Both the position numbers and the translations under genes were made by a program. From Stenotrophomonas maltophilia (GTDB lineage Bacteria; Pseudomonadota; Gammaproteobacteria; Xanthomonadales; Xanthomonadaceae), in the NCBI RefSeq assembly GCF_004684085.1, contig NZ_SRHZ01000086.1, forward strand, positions 1-46,777: DNA of 46,777 nt, given 5' to 3'. The notes under the pieces were generated by a model that saw nothing but the letters and a program-made list of their open reading frames with translations, had not been told where the DNA came from and made no database searches. Below are positions 7,202-15,067 of the stretch, one piece after another; positions within the stretch are counted from its first letter, which is position 1; every line of letters begins with the position of its first letter.

Positions 7202-8677
7202 TCACAGGCCTTTGGCAGCCTGGGCGACGGCGCGGAACAGCGCGCGGCCCTTGTTCATCGTCTCGTCCCATTCCTTGTCCGGGTCCGAGTCGTAGACGAT
7301 GCCGGCGCCGGCCTGCACATACAGACGGCCGTCCTTGATGACGGCGGTGCGGATCGCGATCGCGGTATCGGCATCGCCGTGCCAGCCGATGTAGCCGATG
7401 CTGCCGGCGTAGACATTGCGCTTGATCGGTTCCAGCTCGCGGATCACTTCCAGCGCGCGGATCTTCGGCGCGCCGCTGACCGTGCCGGCCGGGAACGTAG
7501 CGCGCAGCACGTCGGCATAGCTCAGGCCCGGCTGCAGCTGCCCGGTCACTTCGCTGACGATGTGCATGACGTGGCTGTAGCGCTCGATCACGAACTGCTC
7601 GCCCACTTCCACGGTGCCGGCCTTGGACACGCGGCCGGCATCGTTGCGGCCGAGATCGATCAACATCAGGTGCTCGGCGCGCTCCTTCGGGTCGGCCAGC
7701 AGTTCGGCCTCCAGCGCCAGGTCCTGCTCGACAGTGGCACCGCGCGGGCGGGTACCGGCGATCGGGCGCACGGTCACTTCGCCATCCTGCAAACGCACCA
7801 GGATTTCCGGCGAGGAGCCGACCACCTGCAGGTCGCCGACATCGAGGAAATACATGTACGGCGACGGATTCAATGCACGCAGAGCGCGGTAGACATCCAC
7901 CGGGCGCGCCTTGAACGGCACGCTCAGGCGCTGGCTGAGCACCACCTGGAAGATGTCGCCGGCGCGGATGTATTCCTTGCTGCGCTGGACCGCATCAACG
8001 AAGCCTTCGCGGGTGAAGCCAGAGATGAAATCGGACTCGTCCAGCACGTCGCTGGTCAGCGGCGCGGGATAGCCCGCACCCGGCGCACGCAGCTTGGCGG
8101 TCAGTGCATCCAGGCGGGCCTGGGCCTGATCGAAAGCCCCCTCGACACGCGGGTCGGCATGCACGATCAGGTACAGGCGGCCCTTGAGGTTGTCGAACAC
8201 GGCCAGTTCGTTGGAGTCCAGCAGCAGGATGTCCGGCGTGCCCAGCTCATCGCGGCCGGCCGGCGGGGCCAGGCGCGGTTCGATGTAGCCGATGCATTCA
8301 AAGCCGAACCAGCCGACCAGGCCACCGGTGAAGCCCGGCAGGCCTTCCAGCTTCGGTACCGAATGGGCGCTGCGCAGCGCCTCGACTTCGGCGAACGGGT
8401 CGGCCACCTCGCGGGTGTCCACCACCTGGCCATCCTCGCGCACGGTCAGGGTGTGGCCGTGGAAGGCATACACGCGGCGCGCCGGCAGGCCGATGATCGA
8501 GTAACGACCAAAGCGCTCGCCGCCTTCGACGGATTCAAACAGGTAGGTATTGGGGCCGTCGGCGAGCTTCAGATAGACCGAAAGCGGCGTGTCCAGGTCG
8601 GACAGCACTTCACGGACGACGGGGATATGGGTGTGGCCTTCAGCGGCCTGCAGCTGAAACTGAGCGTGCGAGTTCAA
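7202..8677 (-). CDS. trpE: Anthranilate synthase component I
   Basis: The 491-residue enzyme converts chorismate to anthranilate with TrpG. It shows the chorismate-binding domain: IRAGDIFQVVLSQRLSVPF, PYMYFLDVGDLQVVGSSPE, IAGTRPRGAT, LMLIDLGRNDAGRVS, VSGAPKIRALEVI and YVQAGAGIVYDSDP. The N-terminal segment LSVYLKLADGPNTYLFESVEGGERFGRYS carries the regulatory L-S motif for tryptophan feedback. The start is inferred to be TTG at 8677, preceded by GGAAGGAAAG; the first upstream ATG-type start (8725) would add unconserved residues. No tryptophan-rich leader peptide is visible upstream, so attenuation of the enteric type is unlikely. Confidence 0.95.
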   Translation of the reverse strand: MNSHAQFQLQAAEGHTHIPVVREVLSDLDTPLSVYLKLADGPNTYLFESVEGGERFGRYSIIGLPARRVYAFHGHTLTVREDGQVVDTREVADPFAEVEALRSAHSVPKLEGLPGFTGGLVGWFGFECIGYIEPRLAPPAGRDELGTPDILLLDSNELAVFDNLKGRLYLIVHADPRVEGAFDQAQARLDALTAKLRAPGAGYPAPLTSDVLDESDFISGFTREGFVDAVQRSKEYIRAGDIFQVVLSQRLSVPFKARPVDVYRALRALNPSPYMYFLDVGDLQVVGSSPEILVRLQDGEVTVRPIAGTRPRGATVEQDLALEAELLADPKERAEHLMLIDLGRNDAGRVSKAGTVEVGEQFVIERYSHVMHIVSEVTGQLQPGLSYADVLRATFPAGTVSGAPKIRALEVIRELEPIKRNVYAGSIGYIGWHGDADTAIAIRTAVIKDGRLYVQAGAGIVYDSDPDKEWDETMNKGRALFRAVAQAAKGL

Positions 8678-8833
8678 GACGACTTTCCTTCCGGGACACA
8701 GCGTTATGGGGACGGACGACGGCAACAGGCCACCATCGCCACCAACGGCGTGCGGAAGAAAGGGTATGCGGGGTCGTCAGGCTGGACACCCCTTGACTGT
8801 ATCGCAGCTTGGACGGGAGGGGAACCCCGCGAC

Positions 8834-11191
8834 CTAGCCCATGCGTCGCGCCTGCTCCTGCGACTCCTGCACCTGCTGCTGGGCCAGACCGGCGTCCTGG
8901 GCCGCGACGCGACCGGCATTGAGGGCGTCGACCTGGGCCGTGCTGACGGCCAGCGGCTGGGCCATTCCGGTCGCCACGTCCACATGCGCATGCCGACGGT
9001 GAGCTGCGTCCAGATCCGGGGTGTCGACCGCGAATGCCCGCGTGCGGTCATCACTGAGCAGCACATGGGAAATGGCCTGAAGCCCCTCACGCTTGGCCTG
9101 CGCAGCCAGCGCGCCGGCCAGCTGGTCGCTCTGCAGGTCGGGCATGCGTCCATGGCGCGTGTCGAGGCCGTACACCCCCGATTGCGCCCCCTTGAACAGG
9201 TGGAAATCGGTGTGGGCCGGATCGTTCAGCGCGGGCACTTTCGCGCCCCCGTCCTGCAGCTGCGCATGCGGCTGGCCGAGCAGCTTGCGTGCGGCTGTCT
9301 CCTGCCTGGCGATTGCCGCATCCAGGCTGGGATTCATGGTCTCGCTCATGCCATGGCGCTCCACGGATTCACCCAGCGTCGCCCCGCCACGCCCAACCAC
9401 CCACGACGTCTTGGCCAGGTTGATCAGGTTCTGAGGCAACGCCGGCGTCGGCAGGTGCGTGGCGATGCCCTTGTTGGCCATCGCGCCCAACCCGACGGTG
9501 CCGGCCAGCACGGCCGGCGCCTGCGACGACAGGCCGGTGATCTGATGGCTGCTCCAGTTCATGCCCATGTGGAAGGTTGCGCCATACACGGCATAGCCGT
9601 TGCGCAGGCCATTGGCTACGCCGTGCACGCCGTCCTGCACCTGGCCGCCCAGATGATGGCCACCGGCGCGGATGCGACCGGCGTCTGCCGTCGCTTCACG
9701 GGTGGCTTCACGGGCCTTGGCCTCGTGCTGGCCACGCGTGGCATCACCGTGCTCGCGCCACTGCTTGGCCATGTCATCGGCACCGAGTGCACCCAGCACG
9801 CTTGCCCCGATGTTCCAGCCGTAGCTGCCCTTGGCCTGCACGCGGTGGCTGACCGATTCGACCAGACCCTGCAGCTCGCGTCCCTTGGCAACAACCGTCG
9901 CACCGCCTTCGATGCCCACCCGCATGCTCTTGCCACCGTAATCCACCACGGTGCCGATGGCATTTCCCTGCAGGGTCGACGCACGTTCAACGGCAACGCC
10001 GGACAGGCTCATGCCGCGGCCCGCCAGCGCGCCCGCCTGCTCGATGTGTTCACCCGCAACCCGGCCAACACGCATGCCCCGGGCACCGGCAATCAGCACC
10101 TCCGCCAACGGCCCACCGTACTCGGCAAGTTGGCTCGGTGCCTCACGATGGCGGCGGTCCACGACCTTGCCATTCACCTCGGTCTTGGCATCCAGCAGCA
10201 GCTCCATCCTGCCGGCGGCCACCGGAACATTGCGCAGTGCCTCGGCACCGGACTTCGAGGCCAGCTGGTCAACCAGCTGGGCGGTGGCGGTCTGTGCACC
10301 GGCCGGCATCATTTCCTGCAGCTTGCGGGTGACCATCTGCTGCACGCCCGGCTGGCGCAGCAGCTGGCTGGTCTCGCTGGCCAGCAGGCCAAACCCCTGC
10401 CGATGATGCTCGTTGAGTCGCTTCAATCCATTCTGCACATCGTTGAGCACCTCGCCCGACGTCTGGTAGGTGTGCACCGTGTCGCGCGTGTTGAACACCG
10501 GCAACCCGTGGAATTTGGCGTAGCGATCAGCGGTGACCGGATGCAGGCCTGCCGAGTTGAACGTGGTGGCACGCGCACCGGTGACGGCCGACGCGGCCGA
10601 CGCCATGCCGCCGCCCAGGGAGTGGCCCGCGAGTTCAAAGCTGAGGCCCGAGGTCTTCAGTCGGCTCGCCAGACCCATGGCGCGATCGTAGTAATCGCTC
10701 TGCATGCCGACGCCCTGCCGCCCGTTGTTGAGGAAATCCTCACCGCCCGACTCGCGCCGTCCGCCTTTGGCCCGGGGATCGATGATTTCGCCGGTTGATC
10801 CCTTGAACACCAGCACCGGCTTGGCGTCATCACCAAACACCCTTTTGTCCGGAATGTAGATCTCTGCGCGGAAACCCGAGTCGTTCGGTCGCATCAGCTT
10901 CTTCAGGTCGGCCGCGCCCAGCGTGATACCTGCCGCCTTGAGCGTGTCCGGGTCGGTCACGGCGCTTGCACGCGTCCACCCGACCGGCGGTTCCCCTTTG
11001 CCCTTTGCCGAGGCATACACATCACCGGCAAGCGAACCCAACTCGCGGGCGTGATAGGTCTCGCGCAACCGCGCCGCTTCGGTGGCGTGTCCATTTCCCT
11101 GCAGTTGCTCGACCAGGTGCTGCTGCGCCTGGATGCTCTTGGCCCGTGCCTGCAGCAGGCGTTCCTGCTGCTCGGGATCGTGACCGCTCAT
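8834..11191 (-). CDS. XVIPCD-containing lipase-like type IV secretion effector (X-Tfe)
   Basis: The 785-residue protein has two recognisable parts. The first ~270 residues resemble a class 3 lipase/alpha-beta hydrolase: IPDKRVFGDDAKPVLVFKGST, then LSFELAGHSLGGGMASAASA with the nucleophile-elbow Ser191, and PVFNTRDTVHTYQ with a likely catalytic Asp. A long Ala/Gly/Glu-rich linker follows. The last ~120 residues match the XVIPCD signal (DPAHTDFHLFKGAQSGVYGLD, LAAQAKREGLQAISHVL, FAVDTPDLDAAHRRHAHVDV) with a Gln-rich tail, the signal by which Xanthomonas/Stenotrophomonas VirD4 recruits antibacterial effectors. ATG 11191 was chosen over 11203 because GGAG lies 6 nt upstream. No T4SS genes are in the window, so secretion is inferred. 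Confidence 0.85.
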   Translation of the reverse strand: MSGHDPEQQERLLQARAKSIQAQQHLVEQLQGNGHATEAARLRETYHARELGSLAGDVYASAKGKGEPPVGWTRASAVTDPDTLKAAGITLGAADLKKLMRPNDSGFRAEIYIPDKRVFGDDAKPVLVFKGSTGEIIDPRAKGGRRESGGEDFLNNGRQGVGMQSDYYDRAMGLASRLKTSGLSFELAGHSLGGGMASAASAVTGARATTFNSAGLHPVTADRYAKFHGLPVFNTRDTVHTYQTSGEVLNDVQNGLKRLNEHHRQGFGLLASETSQLLRQPGVQQMVTRKLQEMMPAGAQTATAQLVDQLASKSGAEALRNVPVAAGRMELLLDAKTEVNGKVVDRRHREAPSQLAEYGGPLAEVLIAGARGMRVGRVAGEHIEQAGALAGRGMSLSGVAVERASTLQGNAIGTVVDYGGKSMRVGIEGGATVVAKGRELQGLVESVSHRVQAKGSYGWNIGASVLGALGADDMAKQWREHGDATRGQHEAKAREATREATADAGRIRAGGHHLGGQVQDGVHGVANGLRNGYAVYGATFHMGMNWSSHQITGLSSQAPAVLAGTVGLGAMANKGIATHLPTPALPQNLINLAKTSWVVGRGGATLGESVERHGMSETMNPSLDAAIARQETAARKLLGQPHAQLQDGGAKVPALNDPAHTDFHLFKGAQSGVYGLDTRHGRMPDLQSDQLAGALAAQAKREGLQAISHVLLSDDRTRAFAVDTPDLDAAHRRHAHVDVATGMAQPLAVSTAQVDALNAGRVAAQDAGLAQQQVQESQEQARRMG

Positions 11192-11296
11192 GGCAGACTC
11201 CATTGCTCATCAGTGAAGACGCGGTCACCCAGGACCTGCTGGAATGACCACGGCCAACGCTATCATCCCCCGAACGGGTCCATGTCAAGGAATCAC

Positions 11297-12160
11297 ATGC
11301 GCCGCCACCTTCACAGTTCCTTTACGCCATTCTCCTGCGTGGCGCTGATGCTGCTGATGCTGCTGAACGCCTGCGCGCGCACGTCTTCGCACGGCGCGGA
11401 GCGTTATTTCGAAGGCAAGGCACTTGAACTGGCCATCGCCGCTGAACAGGGTGATGCGGCGACGATCACGCGCCTGATCAAGACCGAAGGCGTGAACCCC
11501 GACAAGGAATTCTCGAAACAGGATGGCATTCCGCTTATCGCGTGGCCGTTACGCGCGCAGAACCTGGAAGGCCTGCGCGCGATGCTCGACAACGGCGCCG
11601 ACCCAAATGCACGGCGTAGTGAAACGCTGGACGGCGAGACGTTCCGCCACAACAACGCCATGGTCTACGCCGCGAAGATGGATGACCCGCGCTACCTGGC
11701 CCTGCTGCTGGATCATGGCGGCGATCCGGACACCCGCAACTCCAACACCGAAACACTGCTGTTCCAGGCCTTCATTTCCGGCAACCTGTGGCAGAACATC
11801 CAGCTGCTGGTGGAGCGCGGCGCGCACGTCAACGAATCCAACATCGGCCAGGCCGATACGGTCCTGAGCTGGTACACCGGGCGCGGGGGCTTCGAGCAGG
11901 CCTACTGGCTGCTCGAACATGGTGCGGACCCTACGATTGCATCGCCGTCATCGGCCCAACCCGGTGCGCCGGATCGGATGGCCATGGTCGAAGCGATCTA
12001 CTGGGAAATCACCACACCGGACCTGCTGCCCTGGCAGAAGAAGTGCCAGCAGTGGCTGATCGATCACGGCATTGCCCGGCCGCCGCTGCCGCAGTACATC
12101 CGCGAGAAGCGCGAAGCGCTCGGGTTCCCGGCGACGGAGCAGGATATCCCGGCGCTGTAG
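11297..12160 (+). CDS. Ankyrin-repeat lipoprotein, possible immunity protein to the XVIPCD effector
   Basis: The 287-residue protein begins with a lipoprotein signal (CVALMLLMLLNAC, lipidated Cys26), placing it in the periplasm anchored to a membrane. The rest consists of ankyrin-type repeats: LELAIAAEQGDAATITRLI, NLEGLRAMLDNGADPNA, DPRYLALLLDHGGDPDT, WQNIQLLVERGAHVNE and FEQAYWLLEHGADPT. AAGGA lies 5 nt before the ATG. It is divergent from the lipase effector with 105 nt between the starts. Known X-T4SS immunity proteins (X-Tfi) are mostly periplasmic lipoproteins encoded next to their effectors, and ankyrin lipoproteins accompany some T6SS phospholipases. The function as immunity is an inference from this context. 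Confidence 0.8.
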   Translation: MRRHLHSSFTPFSCVALMLLMLLNACARTSSHGAERYFEGKALELAIAAEQGDAATITRLIKTEGVNPDKEFSKQDGIPLIAWPLRAQNLEGLRAMLDNGADPNARRSETLDGETFRHNNAMVYAAKMDDPRYLALLLDHGGDPDTRNSNTETLLFQAFISGNLWQNIQLLVERGAHVNESNIGQADTVLSWYTGRGGFEQAYWLLEHGADPTIASPSSAQPGAPDRMAMVEAIYWEITTPDLLPWQKKCQQWLIDHGIARPPLPQYIREKREALGFPATEQDIPAL

Positions 12161-12175
12161 CGCTTCCATTGCAGC

Positions 12176-13111
12176 TCAACGTGGCGTCGACAGCAAGGCG
12201 CACCCGACAGGCAGATGCATGCGCACTCTGCCGGGCACGCACTCGATGCGGAACTGCCGGGCCTGCACGGGTTCACCGTCCAGGTTGAGGGTCAGCGGGC
12301 GCTCCGATGCGATCTGCAGCCACGGCAGTCGCGCGCGCGTGGCCAGCTGCTCCAGTGCGGCCTGGGTGCCGGACTTCAGCATCTGGCCGAGGGTGGCGGC
12401 GACCTCTCCTTCCAGCTCCGGAAGCACCGTCACATCCAGCCGCCCATCATCGATCAGTGCCTGCGGGCACAACTGCTGGCCACCACCGGCCTGGCGGCCA
12501 TTGCCGATGCCGAGCGCAATGAAGTCGCCCTCCCATGCGAAATCCGGACCGGACAGCCGCGCGGTGATCGGTTCAATGCGACCGAGCTTGGCGATACCGG
12601 TGATCACGTAGGCCAGCCCGCCCAGCATCTTCTTCAGGCCGGCATCGGTCTCCACCGTCACCTGCGTGCCGAAGCCACCGCTGGCGAGGTTGGCGCACCA
12701 CCATTGCGTGCCATCGGCGTCCACGCGCAGAAGATCGATCGGATGCGGCATCGCCTGCCCGATCAAAGCGAAGGCCTCCTTCGGCTCGGTCGGAATGCCG
12801 GCCGCAGTCGCGAAGTCGTTGGCGGTCCCCATCGGGATCAGCGCCAGCGAGGGCAATGATTCTGCCGATTCCTCACGATGCGCCAGGGTTTCGGCCACCG
12901 CACTGAGCGTGCCGTCGCCGCCGGCGGCAACGATCACGTCCACGCCATGATCGATCGCCTCGGCCACATAGCGTTCAGCGTCGCCGTCCTCCCAGGTCAC
13001 CCGCACTTCCAGCTGCACGCCCTGCCCGCGCCAATGGCTGACGGCGTCGCGCAAATCATCGTTGCCAGCGGATTTGCCATTGAGGATCAGGCGCCAGCGC
13101 GGGGTGGTCAT
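12176..13111 (-). CDS. yegS: YegS-like lipid kinase (DAGK family)
   Basis: The 311-residue protein matches the YegS branch of the diacylglycerol/lipid kinase family over its full length: LILNGKSAGND at the N-terminus, VIVAAGGDGTLSAVAETL (nucleotide-binding GGDGT), IPMGTANDFATAAGIP, GGFGTQVTVETD, GIGNGRQAGGGQQLCPQALIDDG and LNLDGEPVQARQFRIE. E. coli YegS phosphorylates phosphatidylglycerol in vitro; the physiological substrate is not settled. The start at 13111 has GGAAG 7 nt upstream; an in-frame upstream start at 13138 lacks support. It ends 15 nt from the convergent ankyrin lipoprotein gene and has no obvious operon partner. Confidence 0.92.
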   Translation of the reverse strand: MTTPRWRLILNGKSAGNDDLRDAVSHWRGQGVQLEVRVTWEDGDAERYVAEAIDHGVDVIVAAGGDGTLSAVAETLAHREESAESLPSLALIPMGTANDFATAAGIPTEPKEAFALIGQAMPHPIDLLRVDADGTQWWCANLASGGFGTQVTVETDAGLKKMLGGLAYVITGIAKLGRIEPITARLSGPDFAWEGDFIALGIGNGRQAGGGQQLCPQALIDDGRLDVTVLPELEGEVAATLGQMLKSGTQAALEQLATRARLPWLQIASERPLTLNLDGEPVQARQFRIECVPGRVRMHLPVGCALLSTPR

Positions 13112-13189
13112 GCAGAGCTTCCAAGGAGCGGGCGGCACAGGCTAGCAATGCGCTGTTTGTCCACAGTGAATGTCACGCAGGTGTCATTC

Positions 13190-13294
13190 AGCTACCGGAG
13201 AATGGAAGGCCATAGCAGGGACGACGGATGGAGGCAGGATCAGCCTCCCACGCATGCAGCAAGGCCACGCCAGTGTTTGGCGTGGCTTTTTTTT
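13190..13294 (+). ncRNA. Candidate small RNA with GGA-bearing hairpin and strong terminator
   Basis: In the 238-nt gap between two minus-strand genes, a strong plus-strand terminator has no coding sequence upstream of it on that strand. The preceding ~70 nt hold five GGA triplets (13197, 13204, 13226, 13230, 13237) and a perfect 6-bp hairpin GGAGGC-AGGATCA-GCCTCC (13230-13248) with AGGA in its loop, as in RsmA/CsrA-binding RNAs. The 5' end is a guess; no convincing promoter could be assigned. Confidence 0.35.
13264..13294 (+). terminator. Strong intrinsic terminator, plus-strand only
   Basis: GCCACGCCA (13264-13272) pairs perfectly with TGGCGTGGC (13278-13286) and is followed by eight T residues (13287-13294). 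On the minus strand no T-run follows, so it acts only on plus-strand transcription, although both flanking genes are on the minus strand. Confidence 0.85.
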
Positions 13295-13349
13295 GGTTCT
13301 TCTCCCAGCTGGTTGGTAGATCCACGCCATGCGTGGATTGCACTTCGCC

Positions 13350-13832
13350 TCAACCGTTGGCGAAATCGTGCAGCGCCTGGCCCTGCAGCCGGTACACGGT
13401 CCACTCGTCCTGAGGCTTGGCACCGGCGGCGGTGTAGAACTCGATGGCCGGGGTATTCCAGTCCAGCACCGACCATTCGAAGCGACCGCAGCCTTCGGCC
13501 ACGGCCTGGCGTGCGATGTACTTCAGCAGCGCCTTGCCGGCGCCCGCGCCGCGTTTTTCCTGGCTCACGTACAGGTCTTCCAGGTAGATGCCCTTGCGGC
13601 CCAGCCACGTGGAGTAGTTGTAGAAATACACCGCATATCCGATGGCCTCGCCGTCGGCTTCACAGATCAGCGCGCGGGCGGTGGCGTCGGCACCGAACAG
13701 GCTTTCGGCGATGCCGATCTCATCGGTCTGCACCGAATGCTCGGCCTTCTCGTAGATGGCCAGCTCACGGATGAAATGCAGGATCAGGCCCGCGTCGGAG
13801 ACGGTGGCCGGACGGATGTTCAACAGTGCCAT
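13350..13832 (-). CDS. GNAT-family N-acetyltransferase (diamine acetyltransferase-like)
   Basis: The 160-residue protein is a single GNAT domain. It starts LNIRPATVSDAGLILHFIRELA, has IGYAVYFYNYSTWLGRKGIYLEDLYV (beta-4 strand, typical of the spermidine/thialysine acetyltransferase branch), the acetyl-CoA loop VSQEKRGAGAGKALL and the WSVLDWNTPAIEFYTAAGA ending. This pattern suits an SSAT/thialysine-type enzyme that acetylates a small diamine; the exact substrate is unknown. No good ribosome-binding site precedes the ATG. It lies downstream of rpe, separated by a hairpin repeat that probably stops most read-through. Confidence 0.85.
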   Translation of the reverse strand: MALLNIRPATVSDAGLILHFIRELAIYEKAEHSVQTDEIGIAESLFGADATARALICEADGEAIGYAVYFYNYSTWLGRKGIYLEDLYVSQEKRGAGAGKALLKYIARQAVAEGCGRFEWSVLDWNTPAIEFYTAAGAKPQDEWTVYRLQGQALHDFANG

Positions 13833-13838
13833 GGGCGG

Positions 13839-13890
13839 AAAAGGGGGACGGAGGGAATTAAGCGAGCTTAATCCCCTCCGTCCCCTTTTT
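13839..13890. repeat. GGGGACGGAGGGGATTAAG inverted repeat, copy 1 (short form)
   Basis: Two 24-nt arms (13839-13862 and 13867-13890) pair with two mismatches around a CGAG loop. The arms start with A-runs and end with T-runs, so the element can terminate in both directions. It lies 1 nt after the rpe stop. Two longer copies are at 25488-25564 and 28709-28787. Confidence 0.8.
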
Positions 13891-13891
13891 G

Positions 13892-14566
13892 TCAGCGTGC
13901 CGCAGCGACGTTGGCGCGCATCTGTGCGATTACGTCCTGGTAGCTGGTCTTGGCGTTGAAGATGGCCGAGCCGGCGACGAAGGTGTCAGCGCCGGCAGCC
14001 GCGATTTCGCCGATGTTGTCGGCCTTCACGCCACCGTCGATTTCCAGGCGGATATCACGGCCGCTGGCATCGATCATCTTGCGCACCACTTTCAGCTTGT
14101 CCAGCGCCGAGGGGATGAACGCCTGCCCGCCGAAGCCCGGGTTGACCGACATCAGCAGCACCAGGTCGAGGTCATCCAGCACCCAGTCCAGGATGTCCAC
14201 CGGGGTGGCCGGGTTCAGCACGATGCCCGGCTTGCAGCCCAGCGAGCGGATCAGCTGGATGGTGCGGTGCACGTGGCGGCTGGCCTCCGGGTGGAAGCTG
14301 ATGTAGGTGGCTCCAGCCTCGGCGAAGTCCGGAATGATGCGGTCCACCGGCTCGACCATCAGATGCACGTCGATCGGTGCGGTCACGCCGTGCTTGCGCA
14401 GCGCGTGGCAGACCATCGGGCCGATGGTCAGGTTCGGCACGTAGTGGTTGTCCATCACATCGAAGTGGACCCAGTCCGCACCGGCAGCGAGGACGTTGTC
14501 GACTTCCTCGCCGAGGCGGGCGAAGTTGGCGGACAGGATGGACGGGGCGATGAGGCAGTGGGACAT
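13892..14566 (-). CDS. rpe: Ribulose-phosphate 3-epimerase
   Basis: The 224-residue TIM-barrel enzyme interconverts ribulose 5-phosphate and xylulose 5-phosphate in the pentose phosphate pathway. Signatures are IAPSILSANFARLGEEV, DWVHFDVMDNHYVPNLTIGP (metal-binding His and catalytic Asp), VHLMVEPVD, LMSVNPGFGGQAFIP, LEIDGGVKADNI and ADTFVAGSAIF. The ATG at 14566 gives the usual length; a TTG five codons upstream is in frame but unlikely. It follows the J-domain gene by 30 nt on the same strand. Confidence 0.97.
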   Translation of the reverse strand: MSHCLIAPSILSANFARLGEEVDNVLAAGADWVHFDVMDNHYVPNLTIGPMVCHALRKHGVTAPIDVHLMVEPVDRIIPDFAEAGATYISFHPEASRHVHRTIQLIRSLGCKPGIVLNPATPVDILDWVLDDLDLVLLMSVNPGFGGQAFIPSALDKLKVVRKMIDASGRDIRLEIDGGVKADNIGEIAAAGADTFVAGSAIFNAKTSYQDVIAQMRANVAAAR

Positions 14567-14596
14567 GGCCGGGCCTTGCAACGAGGGGAAAGAGGG

Positions 14597-14926
14597 TCAG
14601 CGCTTGCGCAGGGTCTTGATGCGGTCGTAGGCAGCATTGATCCGCCGCGACTTCTGCTCGGCCTGCTGCTGCAGCTCGGGGGCGGCGCCGCCAAGCTTGT
14701 CGGGGTGGTACTGCGAGATCAGCTTGCGGTAGGCACGCTCGACCTCGGCATCGGTGGCCTCGGAGGTCAGCCCCAGCTCCCGGTACGGGTTCTCCTTGTT
14801 CAGGCGGAACCAGTCCGAATCGAAGGCATGGCCGAGCAACAGGCCGACCACCGCACCGAACAGCGGATTGGGCCGGAACAGCAGGGCACCGGCGATGAAT
14901 CCGAGCAGTTTTCCGTACCAGCGCAT
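14597..14926 (-). CDS. Short membrane-anchored J-domain (DnaJ-like) protein
   Basis: The 109-residue protein has an N-terminal hydrophobic hairpin (KLLGFIAGALLF and LFGAVVGLLLGHAF) followed by a C-terminal J domain: NPYRELGLTSEATDAEVERAYRKLISQYHPDKLGG, with the HPD motif that stimulates DnaK ATPase. The N-terminal membrane segment plus J domain recalls DjlA, but the TerB-like middle domain of DjlA is absent, so this is a minimal form. GGAG lies 5 nt before ATG 14926; a start 12 codons upstream (14962) is less well placed. It probably recruits DnaK to the inner membrane (inference). Confidence 0.82.
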   Translation of the reverse strand: MRWYGKLLGFIAGALLFRPNPLFGAVVGLLLGHAFDSDWFRLNKENPYRELGLTSEATDAEVERAYRKLISQYHPDKLGGAAPELQQQAEQKSRRINAAYDRIKTLRKR

Positions 14927-15067
14927 GGCGCTCCGGGGTCGACCGACGAAATGGACGCTCATTTTACGTCACAGCGGGCCCGGACGGCTTTACACTAGGC
15001 CGCCCGCTGGTCAGCGGGCCCGCCGGGTCCGTTGGGCAGCCGTATCGACAACGCCCCAGGAGTGCCC

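Noticed and set aside
8678..8833. Possible tryptophan attenuator before trpE
   Set aside because: The only short frame with an ATG near the start encodes about ten residues without Trp, and no terminator/antiterminator pair is visible.
7379..10798. Very long plus-strand open frame (over 1100 codons) opposite trpE and the effector gene
   Set aside because: It is the complementary shadow of two well-supported minus-strand genes in GC-rich DNA. Its translation is low in complexity (His/Gln/Arg-rich) and has no recognisable domain.
13256..13294. Terminator for the GNAT gene
   Set aside because: The T-run lies only on the plus strand, while the gene is on the minus strand, so it cannot terminate that transcript.
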